From JBDIBA01 sp039812705 (GTDB taxonomy: Bacteria; Actinomycetota; Acidimicrobiia; Acidimicrobiales; JBBSGY01): a DNA stretch of 35,934 nt. The notes under the pieces were generated by a model. The model saw only the letters and a program-made list of their open reading frames with translations. It had not been told where the DNA came from and ran no database searches. Below, piece by piece: positions 22,308 to 29,545 of this stretch (the first letter of the stretch is position 1; each line of letters starts with the position of its first letter). The stretch spans positions 1 to 35,934 of the forward strand of contig JBDIBA010000018.1 of NCBI GenBank assembly GCA_039812705.1. The letters are read 5' to 3'. The position numbers were made by a program, and so were the translations under genes.

Positions 22308-22711
22308 CCTGGAGGCCATTCAAAAGAGCGCCCACCGAGCACGTGCATGTGCAGGTGTGGCACTGAGTTTTGTGCGTCTTCGCCGACGTTCATTACCAAG
22401 CGATAACCACCCGCGTCACCTTCGGGTGCACAACCCTGCTTGGTTGCAACCTGCTGGGCGACAATCAACATATCTGTGAGCACTCCGGCATCTTGTGCGC
22501 TCACCGCATGAGCGTTTTCAAGGTGAACCTTGGGGATCACGAGGACGTGTGTGGGCGCTTGCGGTGACAAATCACGAAAGGCCAAGACGGTGTCGGTCTC
22601 GTGGACCTTTTCCGTTGGCAGCTCACCTGCAACAATCTGGCAAAACGGGCAATTACTTGACACCCGTGCGAGGTTACCCGGCAGAGGCGACTTGGCATCG
22701 AAAAACCCCAC
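22304..22711 (-). CDS. HIT family protein (histidine triad nucleotide hydrolase)
   Basis: This 135-residue protein carries the histidine triad HLHMHVLGG near the C-terminus (about 119-127), which performs nucleotidyl hydrolysis on substrates such as AMP-lysine or AMP-NH2. It has an N-terminal CPFCQIVAGE with the paired cysteines seen in many zinc-binding HIT proteins. The start is GTG at 22711, with GAGGG seven bases upstream. The first 16 residues are longer than usual, and an internal GTG just before SSNCPFC (22663) is an alternative. It is the first gene of the HIT-phoH-ybeY-era-uppS-recO cluster and is divergent from the gene at 22730, with only 18 bases between the starts. Confidence 0.93.
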   Translation of the reverse strand: MGFFDAKSPLPGNLARVSSNCPFCQIVAGELPTEKVHETDTVLAFRDLSPQAPTHVLVIPKVHLENAHAVSAQDAGVLTDMLIVAQQVATKQGCAPEGDAGGYRLVMNVGEDAQNSVPHLHMHVLGGRSFEWPPG

Positions 22712-22729
22712 TTCGTTACCCTCGAAAAC

Positions 22730-23359
22730 GTGTCACTCCCCAATCCGGACGAAAGCTTCGAAGAAGAGGCCCTCCACCTCCGCTTGACCAAGTGGGCGCA
22801 ATCCCAGCGCCAACAAGACGCCATTGCCGAGCGCGAGGCCGCCTTTCTTCAAGAACGGTTGGCCACAGATGAGGCCAAATTCAGCGGCGTGATCATCGAC
22901 TCGCTCGAACAGCGCCACGAGGTCATCGTGACCGTCACGAATGGGCGGACTCGACGCGGGCGTATTACCAAGGCCTCAACGACCCTCGTCGAGCTAGCCG
23001 TCCCAAGCGGCAATGGCTCTTCCAAACAAACAATCAGCTGGATCGCCGGGGCTTCAATTGCGGCAATTGCCATCCAGCCGCGGAGATTTCCATTGGGTGC
23101 AGGTGGCACGGCGGACCGAAGTGGCCCAACGCCGAGCCCGCTGCCTAGCAGTCGCGACCTCGCCGAGCACCCAACACTTGCCACTCAACTCAGCGGGGTC
23201 GAAGCTGACCAGCCACAGCTGACCATTTGGGTTCTGGGCAACGAAACAGCCTTTGCCGGCAGGCTTCGCTGGGTCGGCCAAGACGTGTTGTCACTTGAGA
23301 CGCCGGTCGGCGTGACCCACATCAACATGGCTGCGATTGTCGAAGTGGCCATCAGCTGA
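22730..23359 (+). CDS. Protein with two small SH3/Sm-like barrel repeats
   Basis: This 209-residue soluble protein belongs to no family I can name. Residues 1-60 are a charged, probably coiled helix (EEEALHLRLTKWAQSQRQQDAIAEREAAFLQERL). Residues 63-115 (VTVTNGRTRRGRITKASTTLVEL..I..GASIAAIAI) and 162-209 (TIWVLGNETAFAGRLRWVGQDVLSLET...INMAAIVEVAI) share one pattern: strand, Gly-turn, G-R-I/L, a hydrophobic strand and a closing A-I-V strand, as in Sm-like or SH3-like barrels. A Pro/Ser-rich linker (120-160) joins them. The start is GTG at 22730 without a clear ribosome binding site, back to back with the HIT gene. A nucleic-acid or protein-binding role is inferred from fold pattern only. Confidence 0.65.
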   Translation: MSLPNPDESFEEEALHLRLTKWAQSQRQQDAIAEREAAFLQERLATDEAKFSGVIIDSLEQRHEVIVTVTNGRTRRGRITKASTTLVELAVPSGNGSSKQTISWIAGASIAAIAIQPRRFPLGAGGTADRSGPTPSPLPSSRDLAEHPTLATQLSGVEADQPQLTIWVLGNETAFAGRLRWVGQDVLSLETPVGVTHINMAAIVEVAIS

Positions 23360-23383
23360 CCAACTCCAAATTAGCCAGGGCTC

Positions 23384-23605
23384 TTAGGCGTCGCTCGATT
23401 TGCCGTAAAGGTGGGAAAGCTCGCCGGGCTGAACGCGGGCAGAGCTGATGTAGGTGTCCAGCTCGTCATCTTTCAGGCGAATGACGCGACCAATCTTGTA
23501 GGCGGGCACCGCCCCATCGTTGATCAGCTTGTAAAGGGTTCGGGGGGTCACGCCAAGCTTGGCTGCGGCCTCTTGGGTGCTTAGCCACTCGGGCGACGAC
23601 GACAT
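23384..23605 (-). CDS. BldC/excisionase-type helix-turn-helix protein
   Basis: This 73-residue DNA-binding protein has a MerR-like winged helix: WLSTQEAAAKLGVTPRTLYKLINDG forms the helix-turn-helix, and VPAYKIGRVIRLKDDELDTYI the wing and last helix. This is the excisionase/BldC group; BldC is a developmental regulator in streptomycetes, while many relatives are uncharacterised. The open frame runs on upstream to 23779, but homologous sequence begins only at the MSSSPEW methionine, so I place the start at 23605. Its promoter must lie in 23606-23759, shared with the divergent DUF6458-like gene. No phage genes are adjacent, so an excisionase role is unlikely. Confidence 0.88.
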   Translation of the reverse strand: MSSSPEWLSTQEAAAKLGVTPRTLYKLINDGAVPAYKIGRVIRLKDDELDTYISSARVQPGELSHLYGKSSDA

Positions 23606-23759
23606 GGGACAAATGTACGACAACACCGCAGTTCGGCCAAAATCAGCCCTTTTCGTGCCATCTGGCCCATATTTCGCCCCTTGGCCAAGAAATCCAGGCA
23701 TCTTGCTGGCGATTCGGTTACTTTCCTGGCCACCAATCGCCTTTACAGGGGGAAACCAA

Positions 23760-23969
23760 ATGACAATTGGCGGCAGCATTTTCCTGGTCGCTCTCGGCGC
23801 AATCCTTTATTGAGCCGTAGACGCCACGCTTGCAGGACTCGACATCAACGTCGTCGGCATCATCTTGATGATCGCCGGTGTAGTCGGCCTCCTCATCGGC
23901 CTCTTCATGTTAACAACCCGCCGCGGACGCGGCGTCGCCCCTGGCGAGCCTGTCGACCGCGAGCTCTAA
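23760..23969 (+). pseudogene. DUF6458-like small membrane protein gene interrupted by TGA
   Basis: ATG 23760 follows an excellent ribosome binding site (AGGGGGA). The frame reads MTIGGSIFLVALGAILY, then TGA at 23811-23813, and then continues without interruption through AVDATLAGLDINVVGIILMI and GLLIGLFML to a TAA at 23967. Read through, the 69-codon product has two membrane helices joined by a short VDA-LAGLDIN loop and a basic tail, which is the layout I recall for the actinobacterial DUF6458 family. Relatives, as I remember them, often have Trp or another aromatic residue at the TGA position, so TGG to TGA is the simplest explanation. TGA serves as a normal stop in the neighbouring overlapping genes, so genome-wide recoding is excluded. 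A sequencing error is possible. Confidence 0.75.
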
Positions 23970-23970
23970 A

Positions 23971-23992
23971 GCGTTTCGGCAAAGCCGAACGC
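23971..23992. terminator. Hairpin after the DUF6458-like gene
   Basis: GCGTTTCGGC (23971-23980) pairs with GCCGAACGC (23984-23992), with one bulged T and an AAA loop. It begins directly after the stop codon, between this gene and the converging nuclease gene. There is no U-tract, so it is a weak terminator at best. Confidence 0.5.
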
Positions 23993-23997
23993 CAATC

Positions 23998-24028
23998 ACT
24001 CAATTACAGGCAACAACTCAATTACAGG
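23998..24028. repeat. 13-bp direct repeat at the nuclease stop codon
   Basis: ACTCAATTACAGG occurs at 23998-24010 and 24016-24028, a period of 18 bases. The second copy contains the nuclease stop codon and its last codons (Cys-Asn-stop on the minus strand), so the end of the gene has been duplicated just downstream. Confidence 0.75.
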
Positions 24029-24809
24029 TTTCCAACATCTGGCCGAGCGCATTGCGTTCGGCCGTTGTTGCGTTGAGAGACCATTTCACCTTGAGGTTCA
24101 GCCACAGCTGACCGTAACCGCACCAAGACGCACGATTACTAGGCCGCCAAACGTCGGGTGACGAATCTGCCTTGGCGCGGTTTGCTGCACTACTCGAAAC
24201 AATCAGCTCGCCATATTGCGAAGTATCGTTGGCAAACTGAGCGCGACGTTCTGCAGTCCATTCGTTTGCACCAGACCGCCAAGCATTGGCGAGCGGAATG
24301 ACGTGATCAATTTCGACTTGCTGCGGGCCTTTAAGCGTTGCACCGTCATAAACGCTCACCCAAGTGCCATCAGCAATTGCACATACGCCGCGCTTTGTCA
24401 CAGGCGCTTGCGCTTGGGCGGCCAAGATGTCGTCGCGTGCACGACAACCGTTATTGTCGAAATCAAGCCAAGTGGGAAACATGTCGCGCGAATAACCCGT
24501 GACGTTTTTCCGCTCAGCAATGCGCAACTCCGCCAGGGCGTGGTCCCGCGGCACGTTGAAACTGGTTGCAGTTGCCGGTGGATTCGGCCCGCCATTGGTC
24601 ACAACCGAAGTGACCGAAGTCTCATTTTCAAACGCGGGGTCTTGCACGCCGTCTTGTTCCAGTCGTGACTGGGTCAAGACAAGGCCCACTACCACCGCCA
24701 ACAAGATCACGCATGCAAGAGCCGGTAACCAATTGGGCGCCTCTTGAGTGGATCTGTACTTGCGACGCCTAATGCGCAAGTGGCCAAAGGGGTATTGCGG
24801 TGAGGACAC
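24018..24809 (-). CDS. Membrane-anchored extracytoplasmic HNH-type nuclease
   Basis: This 263-residue protein has a basic cytoplasmic start, one membrane segment (about 28-46, LPALACVILLAVVVGLVLTQ), an unstructured Thr/Pro-rich spacer to about 88, and an external nuclease domain. The domain is the ββα-metal type (HNH, DUF1524-like): EIDHVIPLANAW at 166-177 carries the catalytic His, and AANRAKADSSPDVWRP (about 208-223) carries the metal-site Asn and the typical downstream KxDxxPxxW pattern. Four cysteines (122, 143, 230, 262) could form disulfides outside the cell. Related actinobacterial secreted nucleases degrade DNA for nutrition or uptake, but substrate is unproven. The start is GTG at 24809; the ribosome binding site is unclear. 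It lies 27 bases after an unknown membrane-anchored protein gene and is probably co-transcribed with it. Confidence 0.85.
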   Translation of the reverse strand: MSSPQYPFGHLRIRRRKYRSTQEAPNWLPALACVILLAVVVGLVLTQSRLEQDGVQDPAFENETSVTSVVTNGGPNPPATATSFNVPRDHALAELRIAERKNVTGYSRDMFPTWLDFDNNGCRARDDILAAQAQAPVTKRGVCAIADGTWVSVYDGATLKGPQQVEIDHVIPLANAWRSGANEWTAERRAQFANDTSQYGELIVSSSAANRAKADSSPDVWRPSNRASWCGYGQLWLNLKVKWSLNATTAERNALGQMLETCN

Positions 24810-24836
24810 CTTGGAACTATTCCAAAGTGCGGGCCG

Positions 24837-25721
24837 CTATTGGTGGAGGGCCCCGTCGAGGGCTTTGTCGAGGGCAACCTCGATTGCGTCAACCGACGTC
24901 TTGTTGGCCTCTTTCATTGGGACATGCAACTTCGCGGATTCGTGGTTGTTTGGCAAGCGCGGAGGGTTAACACCAAGGATTTTTGTCGACTTGTCCGGGT
25001 CAACAACTCTGTCAACCTGGATATCGGTAAACGGGATGGCGATCTTGGTGTCGTAAAGCGCCAGGTCATCTGCGAGCAGCACGCGGGCGGACCACAGCTT
25101 GTTCGGTGAATCGGTGGGCAACACCAGCTTTGGTGCACCCAGTGCGCCCTTCTGCCAGGTTGAGATCTCCACACCGGCCGCCGGTGTGCCGTCTGCATCA
25201 CGCACTATGACTACAAATGCCGAAACACCCGGGCCGGAATCCTTGGTTGCGCCATGAGTCCGTAGCGGTGTCACGCCGAACAGCGCGGCTTGCTCGCTCC
25301 TTGGCGCGCAGGATATTGACCGGTAATAACCAACGCTGCCCGTACTGCCGTCAGCGGCAAGCTCATTGATTGGTCGGGAATCAGCAACGCTGACATCGAC
25401 CGTCTTGGCTTGCAGTGCACCGCGACCAGGAACAACGCCAACAAGTTGAGTCCCATGCGGCCCAACCGGATCGCCCAGCGTCACTACATAGCGCTCTGCG
25501 CCGGAACCGACCAACTCAACTGACAACAGCGGTGCGCCAATTCCGCTTCCACTTGCGGCGCAAGCAAGTTGTTTGCGTTGTGCGTAAGCACCACTCAAGA
25601 CCGCTGCCGGCACGCCAACGCCAACGATGGTCGCGGCAACGGCCACCCCAGCGCCGATGACCTTGGCGCCACGTCGAACCGTCCGGGTCTCGCGAGCAAC
25701 TGGGCTTTCTGACTTCGACAC
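24837..25721 (-). CDS. Membrane-anchored hypothetical protein
   Basis: This 294-residue protein has a short basic N-terminus and one hydrophobic segment (about 22-48, IGAGVAVAATIVGVGVPAAVLSGAYA) that acts as signal anchor or signal peptide. The external part has two cysteines (LACAASG, SISCAPR), beta-rich sequence (VELVGSGAERYVVTLGDP) and a WQKGALGAPKLVLP segment; no known domain is recognised. The open frame extends to 25775, but GTG 25721 has GGAG seven bases upstream, which decides the start. The downstream gene, 27 bases on, encodes an anchored HNH nuclease, so the two are probably one operon and may act together outside the cell (inference). Confidence 0.7.
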   Translation of the reverse strand: MSKSESPVARETRTVRRGAKVIGAGVAVAATIVGVGVPAAVLSGAYAQRKQLACAASGSGIGAPLLSVELVGSGAERYVVTLGDPVGPHGTQLVGVVPGRGALQAKTVDVSVADSRPINELAADGSTGSVGYYRSISCAPRSEQAALFGVTPLRTHGATKDSGPGVSAFVVIVRDADGTPAAGVEISTWQKGALGAPKLVLPTDSPNKLWSARVLLADDLALYDTKIAIPFTDIQVDRVVDPDKSTKILGVNPPRLPNNHESAKLHVPMKEANKTSVDAIEVALDKALDGALHQ

Positions 25722-25894
25722 AATCACACTCCAGATCTCAGAACGCGGCGAGCATAAGCGTCCAGCTTCGATCACCCCAACTCAAGCCCGCGAATCGACC
25801 CCATATGGCGCGATTTCGAACAAAACGGCCACAGCAATAGCTTCTGGCGGTCTGCCGACTTACCTACCCACCGACCGAAAGGCACGCGTTCCAA

Positions 25895-26818
25895 ATGTCA
25901 GTTTCCATGCTTAGATCAAACCAACAGTCGCCAGTCGTACGTCGGTTGGGTGCACTCACCGGCTTCGCCACAGCATTAGCAGTTGGTTTGTCTTCGTGTT
26001 CGGGCCAGGAACCGACTGGCAACCCCGAGCCGGGCCAAGCGGAAACAAGCACTGGACAGGCGACCGGAAGAACCATCAGCGATGACTTCTCCGACCCGGA
26101 CGTGAATACGGAGCTGTGGGAGCTCTATGGAGACCAAGACGGCACCGGTTGGCCCGCAACCAATGGTGGCAAGTGGCACCGCAGCCAAGTCAGCGTCAAG
26201 AACGGGGCGCTGACCCTCAGCGTTGACGGAGACAAGCTGGCGGCTCTTTGTCTTTGCGGGCCCGAGGCCGGCGACATGACCTACGGCGACGTGTCGTTTG
26301 ATCTCAAGCAGATCACTCCCAACAAGTCGGTCAACTTTGTTGCCATGTTGTGGCCGCGCGAAAAGCAACCCGATGGCTCCATTAAGCGAACCGATTGGCC
26401 AACCGAAGGCGAACTCGACTTTTTCGAATCATTTGACCCTTCACGCAAGACCGGCGGCTACAACATCTGGTGGGTTGATGAACCCGGCAACGACGACTTA
26501 AAGGTTCAACTGAGGGACAATTCCGAACAAATTTCTAAATACCCGAACTTTGCCCAAGACACGCCGGTTGACTTCACCAAACCACAACGAATTGAGGTGA
26601 AGTGGCGACCAGACGTCATCGAGATTCATCACGGCGACAAGTTGGTATTCCGGACTGATGACCCGAAGATTCTCGACACTCTCGACGGGCCAATGCACTT
26701 GGTTCTTCAGACCGACATGACGAGCAAGGACGCTGTTAACTCAACTCCGGTCAAGGTTGAGATTGACAACGTGAAAATGCAGGGCCTGAACGACAACAGC
26801 TTCAGCCTCGCGGGCTAA
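25895..26818 (+). CDS. Lipoprotein with GH16-like (concanavalin fold) domain
   Basis: This 307-residue predicted lipoprotein has a basic N-terminus, a hydrophobic stretch (18-32), and lipobox LSSC with lipidated Cys35, followed by a Gly/Pro/Thr linker. Residues 60-300 resemble glycoside hydrolase family 16 or the related lectin-like jelly roll. It opens DDFSDPDVNTELWELY, has the catalytic motif ELDFFE at 173-178 (Glu173, Asp175, Glu178 fit the E-x-D-x-x-E rule), and closes with LVLQTDM...VKVEIDNVKM. GH16 enzymes cut beta-1,3/1,4-glucans or galactans, so a role in polysaccharide breakdown at the cell surface is likely. The substrate is unknown. ATG 25895 lies 12 bases after AAAGG; ATG 25907 is an alternative. 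A strong terminator follows. Confidence 0.82.
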   Translation: MSVSMLRSNQQSPVVRRLGALTGFATALAVGLSSCSGQEPTGNPEPGQAETSTGQATGRTISDDFSDPDVNTELWELYGDQDGTGWPATNGGKWHRSQVSVKNGALTLSVDGDKLAALCLCGPEAGDMTYGDVSFDLKQITPNKSVNFVAMLWPREKQPDGSIKRTDWPTEGELDFFESFDPSRKTGGYNIWWVDEPGNDDLKVQLRDNSEQISKYPNFAQDTPVDFTKPQRIEVKWRPDVIEIHHGDKLVFRTDDPKILDTLDGPMHLVLQTDMTSKDAVNSTPVKVEIDNVKMQGLNDNSFSLAG

Positions 26819-26844
26819 TTGAGCAGCGAATAACTCAAGAAACA

Positions 26845-26880
26845 AAAACGGCTGGGGTCAATGACCCCAGCCGTTTTCTT
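26845..26880. terminator. Bidirectional rho-independent terminator
   Basis: AAAACGGCTGGGGTCA (26845-26860) and TGACCCCAGCCGTTTT (26862-26877) are perfectly complementary, leaving a minimal loop in which the inner pairs must open. It has A-tract and T-tract flanks. It separates the converging GH16-like lipoprotein gene and the secreted protein gene and can serve both. Confidence 0.93.
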
Positions 26881-26904
26881 TACTGCACTGATCCAACTGA
26901 CTTG

Positions 26905-27414
26905 TCAACCCGTGGTGCAAGCAGTCCAACCGGCAACTGGCGTGTCCACATAGCCACGGCTCACACCGTCAATGGACAACCATGGTCGTGCAAGCCAATA
27001 CCTGTGACCTGCCGGGCACTGGCTTGTCATCCAGCCGGTCGGGACAGTGGAACTTGCGTAGCCGTAGTTAACCCAACCGCTATCAAGGTATGGATACCAG
27101 CTGCTGCCATTCCAAGAGTACAGGTAACCGTAAACCTGAATGTAGTGACCCGTCTGACAAGCCGCTTTCCATCCCACGCCTGGAAAGGCATTTGGGTTGT
27201 TGTACCACGTGCTAACGGTAACGCTACAGCCCGTTCCTCCGAGGCCTCCAGAGTTACGCGCCAAATATGTGTTCAGCGAGCCTCCCGAGGTAACTAAGTA
27301 GCCAGGAGCCGCTGCGCTAGCGGGCTGCTGCGCGAACAACACCGTTCCGACAGCGAGAAGTACAGCTACGACAACCGTTTTTATTGCACTTCTAATTCGA
27401 GTGAATTTGGTCAA
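26905..27414 (-). CDS. Small secreted cysteine- and aromatic-rich protein
   Basis: This 169-residue exported protein has a basic start, a hydrophobic core (VVVAVLLAVGTVLFA) and an Ala-rich cleavage site (QQPASAAAPG). The mature part, about 135 residues, is rich in Tyr, Trp, Gly and Ser, with four cysteines (TGCSV, KAACQ, TSQCPAG, WTACTTG) spaced to allow two disulfides. Repeated WYPYLDSGWVNYGYAS-like aromatic patterns suggest a carbohydrate- or surface-binding fold, but I do not recognise the family. The frame opens upstream at 27483, yet TTG 27414 has AGGGG five bases before it and gives a standard signal peptide, so I use it. Base composition is visibly more AT-rich than in neighbouring genes, which could mean acquisition. 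Confidence 0.7.
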   Translation of the reverse strand: MTKFTRIRSAIKTVVVAVLLAVGTVLFAQQPASAAAPGYLVTSGGSLNTYLARNSGGLGGTGCSVTVSTWYNNPNAFPGVGWKAACQTGHYIQVYGYLYSWNGSSWYPYLDSGWVNYGYASSTVPTGWMTSQCPAGHRYWLARPWLSIDGVSRGYVDTPVAGWTACTTG

Positions 27415-27558
27415 TTCCGCCCCTTTTCTTGATCGGCTCAGTTGCCGTGATCGAGAACATGACAACGCCTTTGGAAACGACACAGGGAACGATCAGCAAA
27501 CTCTCAGAACACGCGGTGCCGAGTCAACGGGACCCCACTCCGACCTGGGTATTTGCCG

Positions 27559-27584
27559 ACGGTTTTGAGAAGTTGTGAAACCGT
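27559..27584. promoter_or_regulatory. 7-bp inverted repeat upstream of the pilus locus
   Basis: ACGGTTT (27559-27565) and AAACCGT (27578-27584) are perfectly complementary and lie 19 bases before the cpaB start. They could be an operator or 5' hairpin for the whole pilus operon. TTGAGA lies between the arms, but no convincing -10 follows at standard spacing. Confidence 0.35.
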
Positions 27585-27602
27585 GTTGTATCCAAGATCT
27601 TT

Positions 27603-28277
27603 GTGTCCACTTCCCCAATGGCGGCTCTGGGAACCAACACGCTTGGTCAACCTGTGTCACGCCGAATAAGCCTGCCCGCAACCCGCACCGTTGCTGGAGC
27701 ACTTCTCGTTACCGCAGCCGTCTTCATTGCACTGGGTGCCACATCGGGGTTCTTCACTCGCTCAACTACCCATGTAGTGGTTGCCGCTCGCGATCTGGCC
27801 CCTGGCACAAGGCTGACGACGGCAGACATAACAACAACTGAAGTCGAGCTCGATTCGCAGCTGGCAAAGCACACGATCGGCAAGACCGAAGTTGCAATCG
27901 GCACAACACTGACAGGCCCGCTAAAGAGTGGCGAGATTGTTCAGCCTGGCGCGTTGGTGCAAACCGCTGCCCAAGCCGGCGGCGTCGAGGTGTCATTCGC
28001 ACTACCAACCGCGCGTGCAGTCGGCGGAACGCTGGCAAGCGGTGAAGTCGTTGACGTTGTCGCCACCGAAAAAGGCGCGTATCAGGCTCGCGTCGTTGCA
28101 TCCCGCGCTCGCATCTTGACAAGCAAGGCTGCAGGCAATGCAAGCCTTGGCGCCAACGGCGACACCGTCGTCACGCTCGGGGTTGCAACACGCGAACAAG
28201 CAACCGCCATTGTTGGAGCGATTGACACAGGAACGGTCACACTCATCAGGACTACCGGCGCGAACCAACAACAATGA
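27603..28277 (+). CDS. cpaB: Flp pilus assembly protein CpaB/RcpC-like (SAF domain)
   Basis: This 224-residue protein has an N-terminal membrane anchor (about 28-50, TVAGALLVTAAVFIALGATSGF) and an external SAF domain (about 56-118: VVVAARDLAPGTRLTTADI...GEIVQPGALV). A CpaB-type C-terminal region (about 128-215) follows, with VSFALPTARAVGGTLASGEVVDVVAT. In Tad systems CpaB is an envelope component of the pilus assembly machine, of unclear function in Gram-positives. The start is GTG 27603 or ATG 27618; neither has a strong ribosome binding site. It is the first gene of a tightly packed operon, and its stop codon overlaps the tadZ start (ATGA). Confidence 0.88.
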   Translation: MSTSPMAALGTNTLGQPVSRRISLPATRTVAGALLVTAAVFIALGATSGFFTRSTTHVVVAARDLAPGTRLTTADITTTEVELDSQLAKHTIGKTEVAIGTTLTGPLKSGEIVQPGALVQTAAQAGGVEVSFALPTARAVGGTLASGEVVDVVATEKGAYQARVVASRARILTSKAAGNASLGANGDTVVTLGVATREQATAIVGAIDTGTVTLIRTTGANQQQ

Positions 28278-29545
28278 CCATGCGCCCCTATTCAATCCTT
28301 GGCCTTGCACACCCAAGGTCCAACTGGCTTCGCGACGTTTCAACGTGGACCAACTCTGGTGCCCTTAGCGCGACTTTGACGAAGTGTTTCAGTGAAGGCG
28401 AAGCGCGTCAGCACCTCCAGGGCCTGCGCCCGTGGTCTGCCTTGATCATTGACGACCACATGGCGCTGCGTTGTGAAACGCTGATCAACGAGGCAGCATC
28501 ACTTTCGTTGCCAACCTTCATCGTGACCGATGACTCAAACGACGCGCTGCGCTCAACTGCGACATTGTCGGCCTCATTCACGAGAGACGACCTTGTTGCC
28601 GCGTTAGCAACACACGCGCTGCCATCTCTAGAACCCGAGCCGCAAGAGATTGCCAAAGTCATCAGCGCCGGAACCAAGTGGCAAGGCTCGCTCATAGCAG
28701 TTACCGGACCGGGAAACACCGGAGCATCAACGGTAGCAACGGCCTTTGCCCAACATCTCGGCAAGAAGGCAGTAGACCCCGGTTCGGTTGCTCTTATCGA
28801 CTTTGCACGAAACGCTCAACAAGACGTTCTGCACAATGTGTTTAATTCGCGAGCCAGCGTCGAAGACCTGATCGATGCGAACAGAATGCGCGTAGCTGAC
28901 TCTGAAGACGTTCGCGCGTTGCTCGTCTCTTGTGATACCCGCGCCTTCTCGCTGCTGTGTGGTGTGCGCAAGTCGTCTGCTTGGACAACATTTGGACAAG
29001 GTTCAATCGTACGCTCGCTCGACGCGCTTCGTCAGAGCTACTTGCAGACCGTTGTCGACATCACGTGCGATGTTGAGTCACGAAACGAGACTGGGTCATC
29101 CGACCTTGAACTGCGCAACAGCCTAAGCATTGAAACGGCGCGGCGTGCCGACCTGGTTGTCGTAGTCGGTCTACCCGGCGTCAAAGGTCTGCACAGCGTG
29201 TGGCAATCAGTAACGACCCTGCTAGGCGTCGGCGTTGATTCGCAACGCATTGTCATCGTAATCAACCGGAGTCCAAAGAACGCTCTTGCGCGTCGCGGCA
29301 TTGCCTCGACGCTGCGGTCATTCATCGCGGCAAGCTCACCGCTGTGTGACATTGCCTGCATTGGTGAATACAACATTGAGCCGAGCTTGCTTGATGGCAC
29401 AGAGCTGCCCAACAAGCTGACCGCAGAGGTGGCCAAGTCGCTTGAACAAGCACTGTCCAGCGTCCACGCCGTCCACGCAGATGAAGTAGCAACACCAATC
29501 GCACCCGGAACTCTTGGCGATTTCGAAACAGGAGTAGGTGCATGA
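28274..29545 (+). CDS. tadZ: TadZ/CpaE-like pilus localisation ATPase, altered P-loop
   Basis: This 423-residue protein has a receiver-like domain (about 1-118) lacking a phosphoacceptor pattern and a MinD/ParA-type domain (about 135-400), as in TadZ/CpaE, which position the pilus machine at the cell pole. The P-loop is GPGNTGAST at 145-153: Ala151 stands where the family has the Walker A lysine, and there is no signature lysine before it. Later ParA-like elements remain (SVALIDFARN, ADLVVVVGLPGVKGLHSVW, VIVINRSPKN). ATP hydrolysis is therefore doubtful and the protein may be a nucleotide-independent landmark. ATG 28274 overlaps cpaB by four bases, and the stop overlaps tadA by four. Confidence 0.87.
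   Translation: MTMRPYSILGLAHPRSNWLRDVSTWTNSGALSATLTKCFSEGEARQHLQGLRPWSALIIDDHMALRCETLINEAASLSLPTFIVTDDSNDALRSTATLSASFTRDDLVAALATHALPSLEPEPQEIAKVISAGTKWQGSLIAVTGPGNTGASTVATAFAQHLGKKAVDPGSVALIDFARNAQQDVLHNVFNSRASVEDLIDANRMRVADSEDVRALLVSCDTRAFSLLCGVRKSSAWTTFGQGSIVRSLDALRQSYLQTVVDITCDVESRNETGSSDLELRNSLSIETARRADLVVVVGLPGVKGLHSVWQSVTTLLGVGVDSQRIVIVINRSPKNALARRGIASTLRSFIAASSPLCDIACIGEYNIEPSLLDGTELPNKLTAEVAKSLEQALSSVHAVHADEVATPIAPGTLGDFETGVGA

Noticed and set aside
23384..23605. Excisionase of a prophage or integrative element
   Set aside because: No integrase, attachment repeats or phage genes are nearby, and the sequence fits the BldC-like chromosomal regulators equally well.
23811..23813. Selenocysteine or genome-wide UGA recoding to explain the in-frame TGA
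   Set aside because: TGA ends recO-uppS, tadZ-tadA and other overlapping genes normally. No selenocysteine insertion hairpin is apparent after the codon, and the position is a membrane-helix residue.
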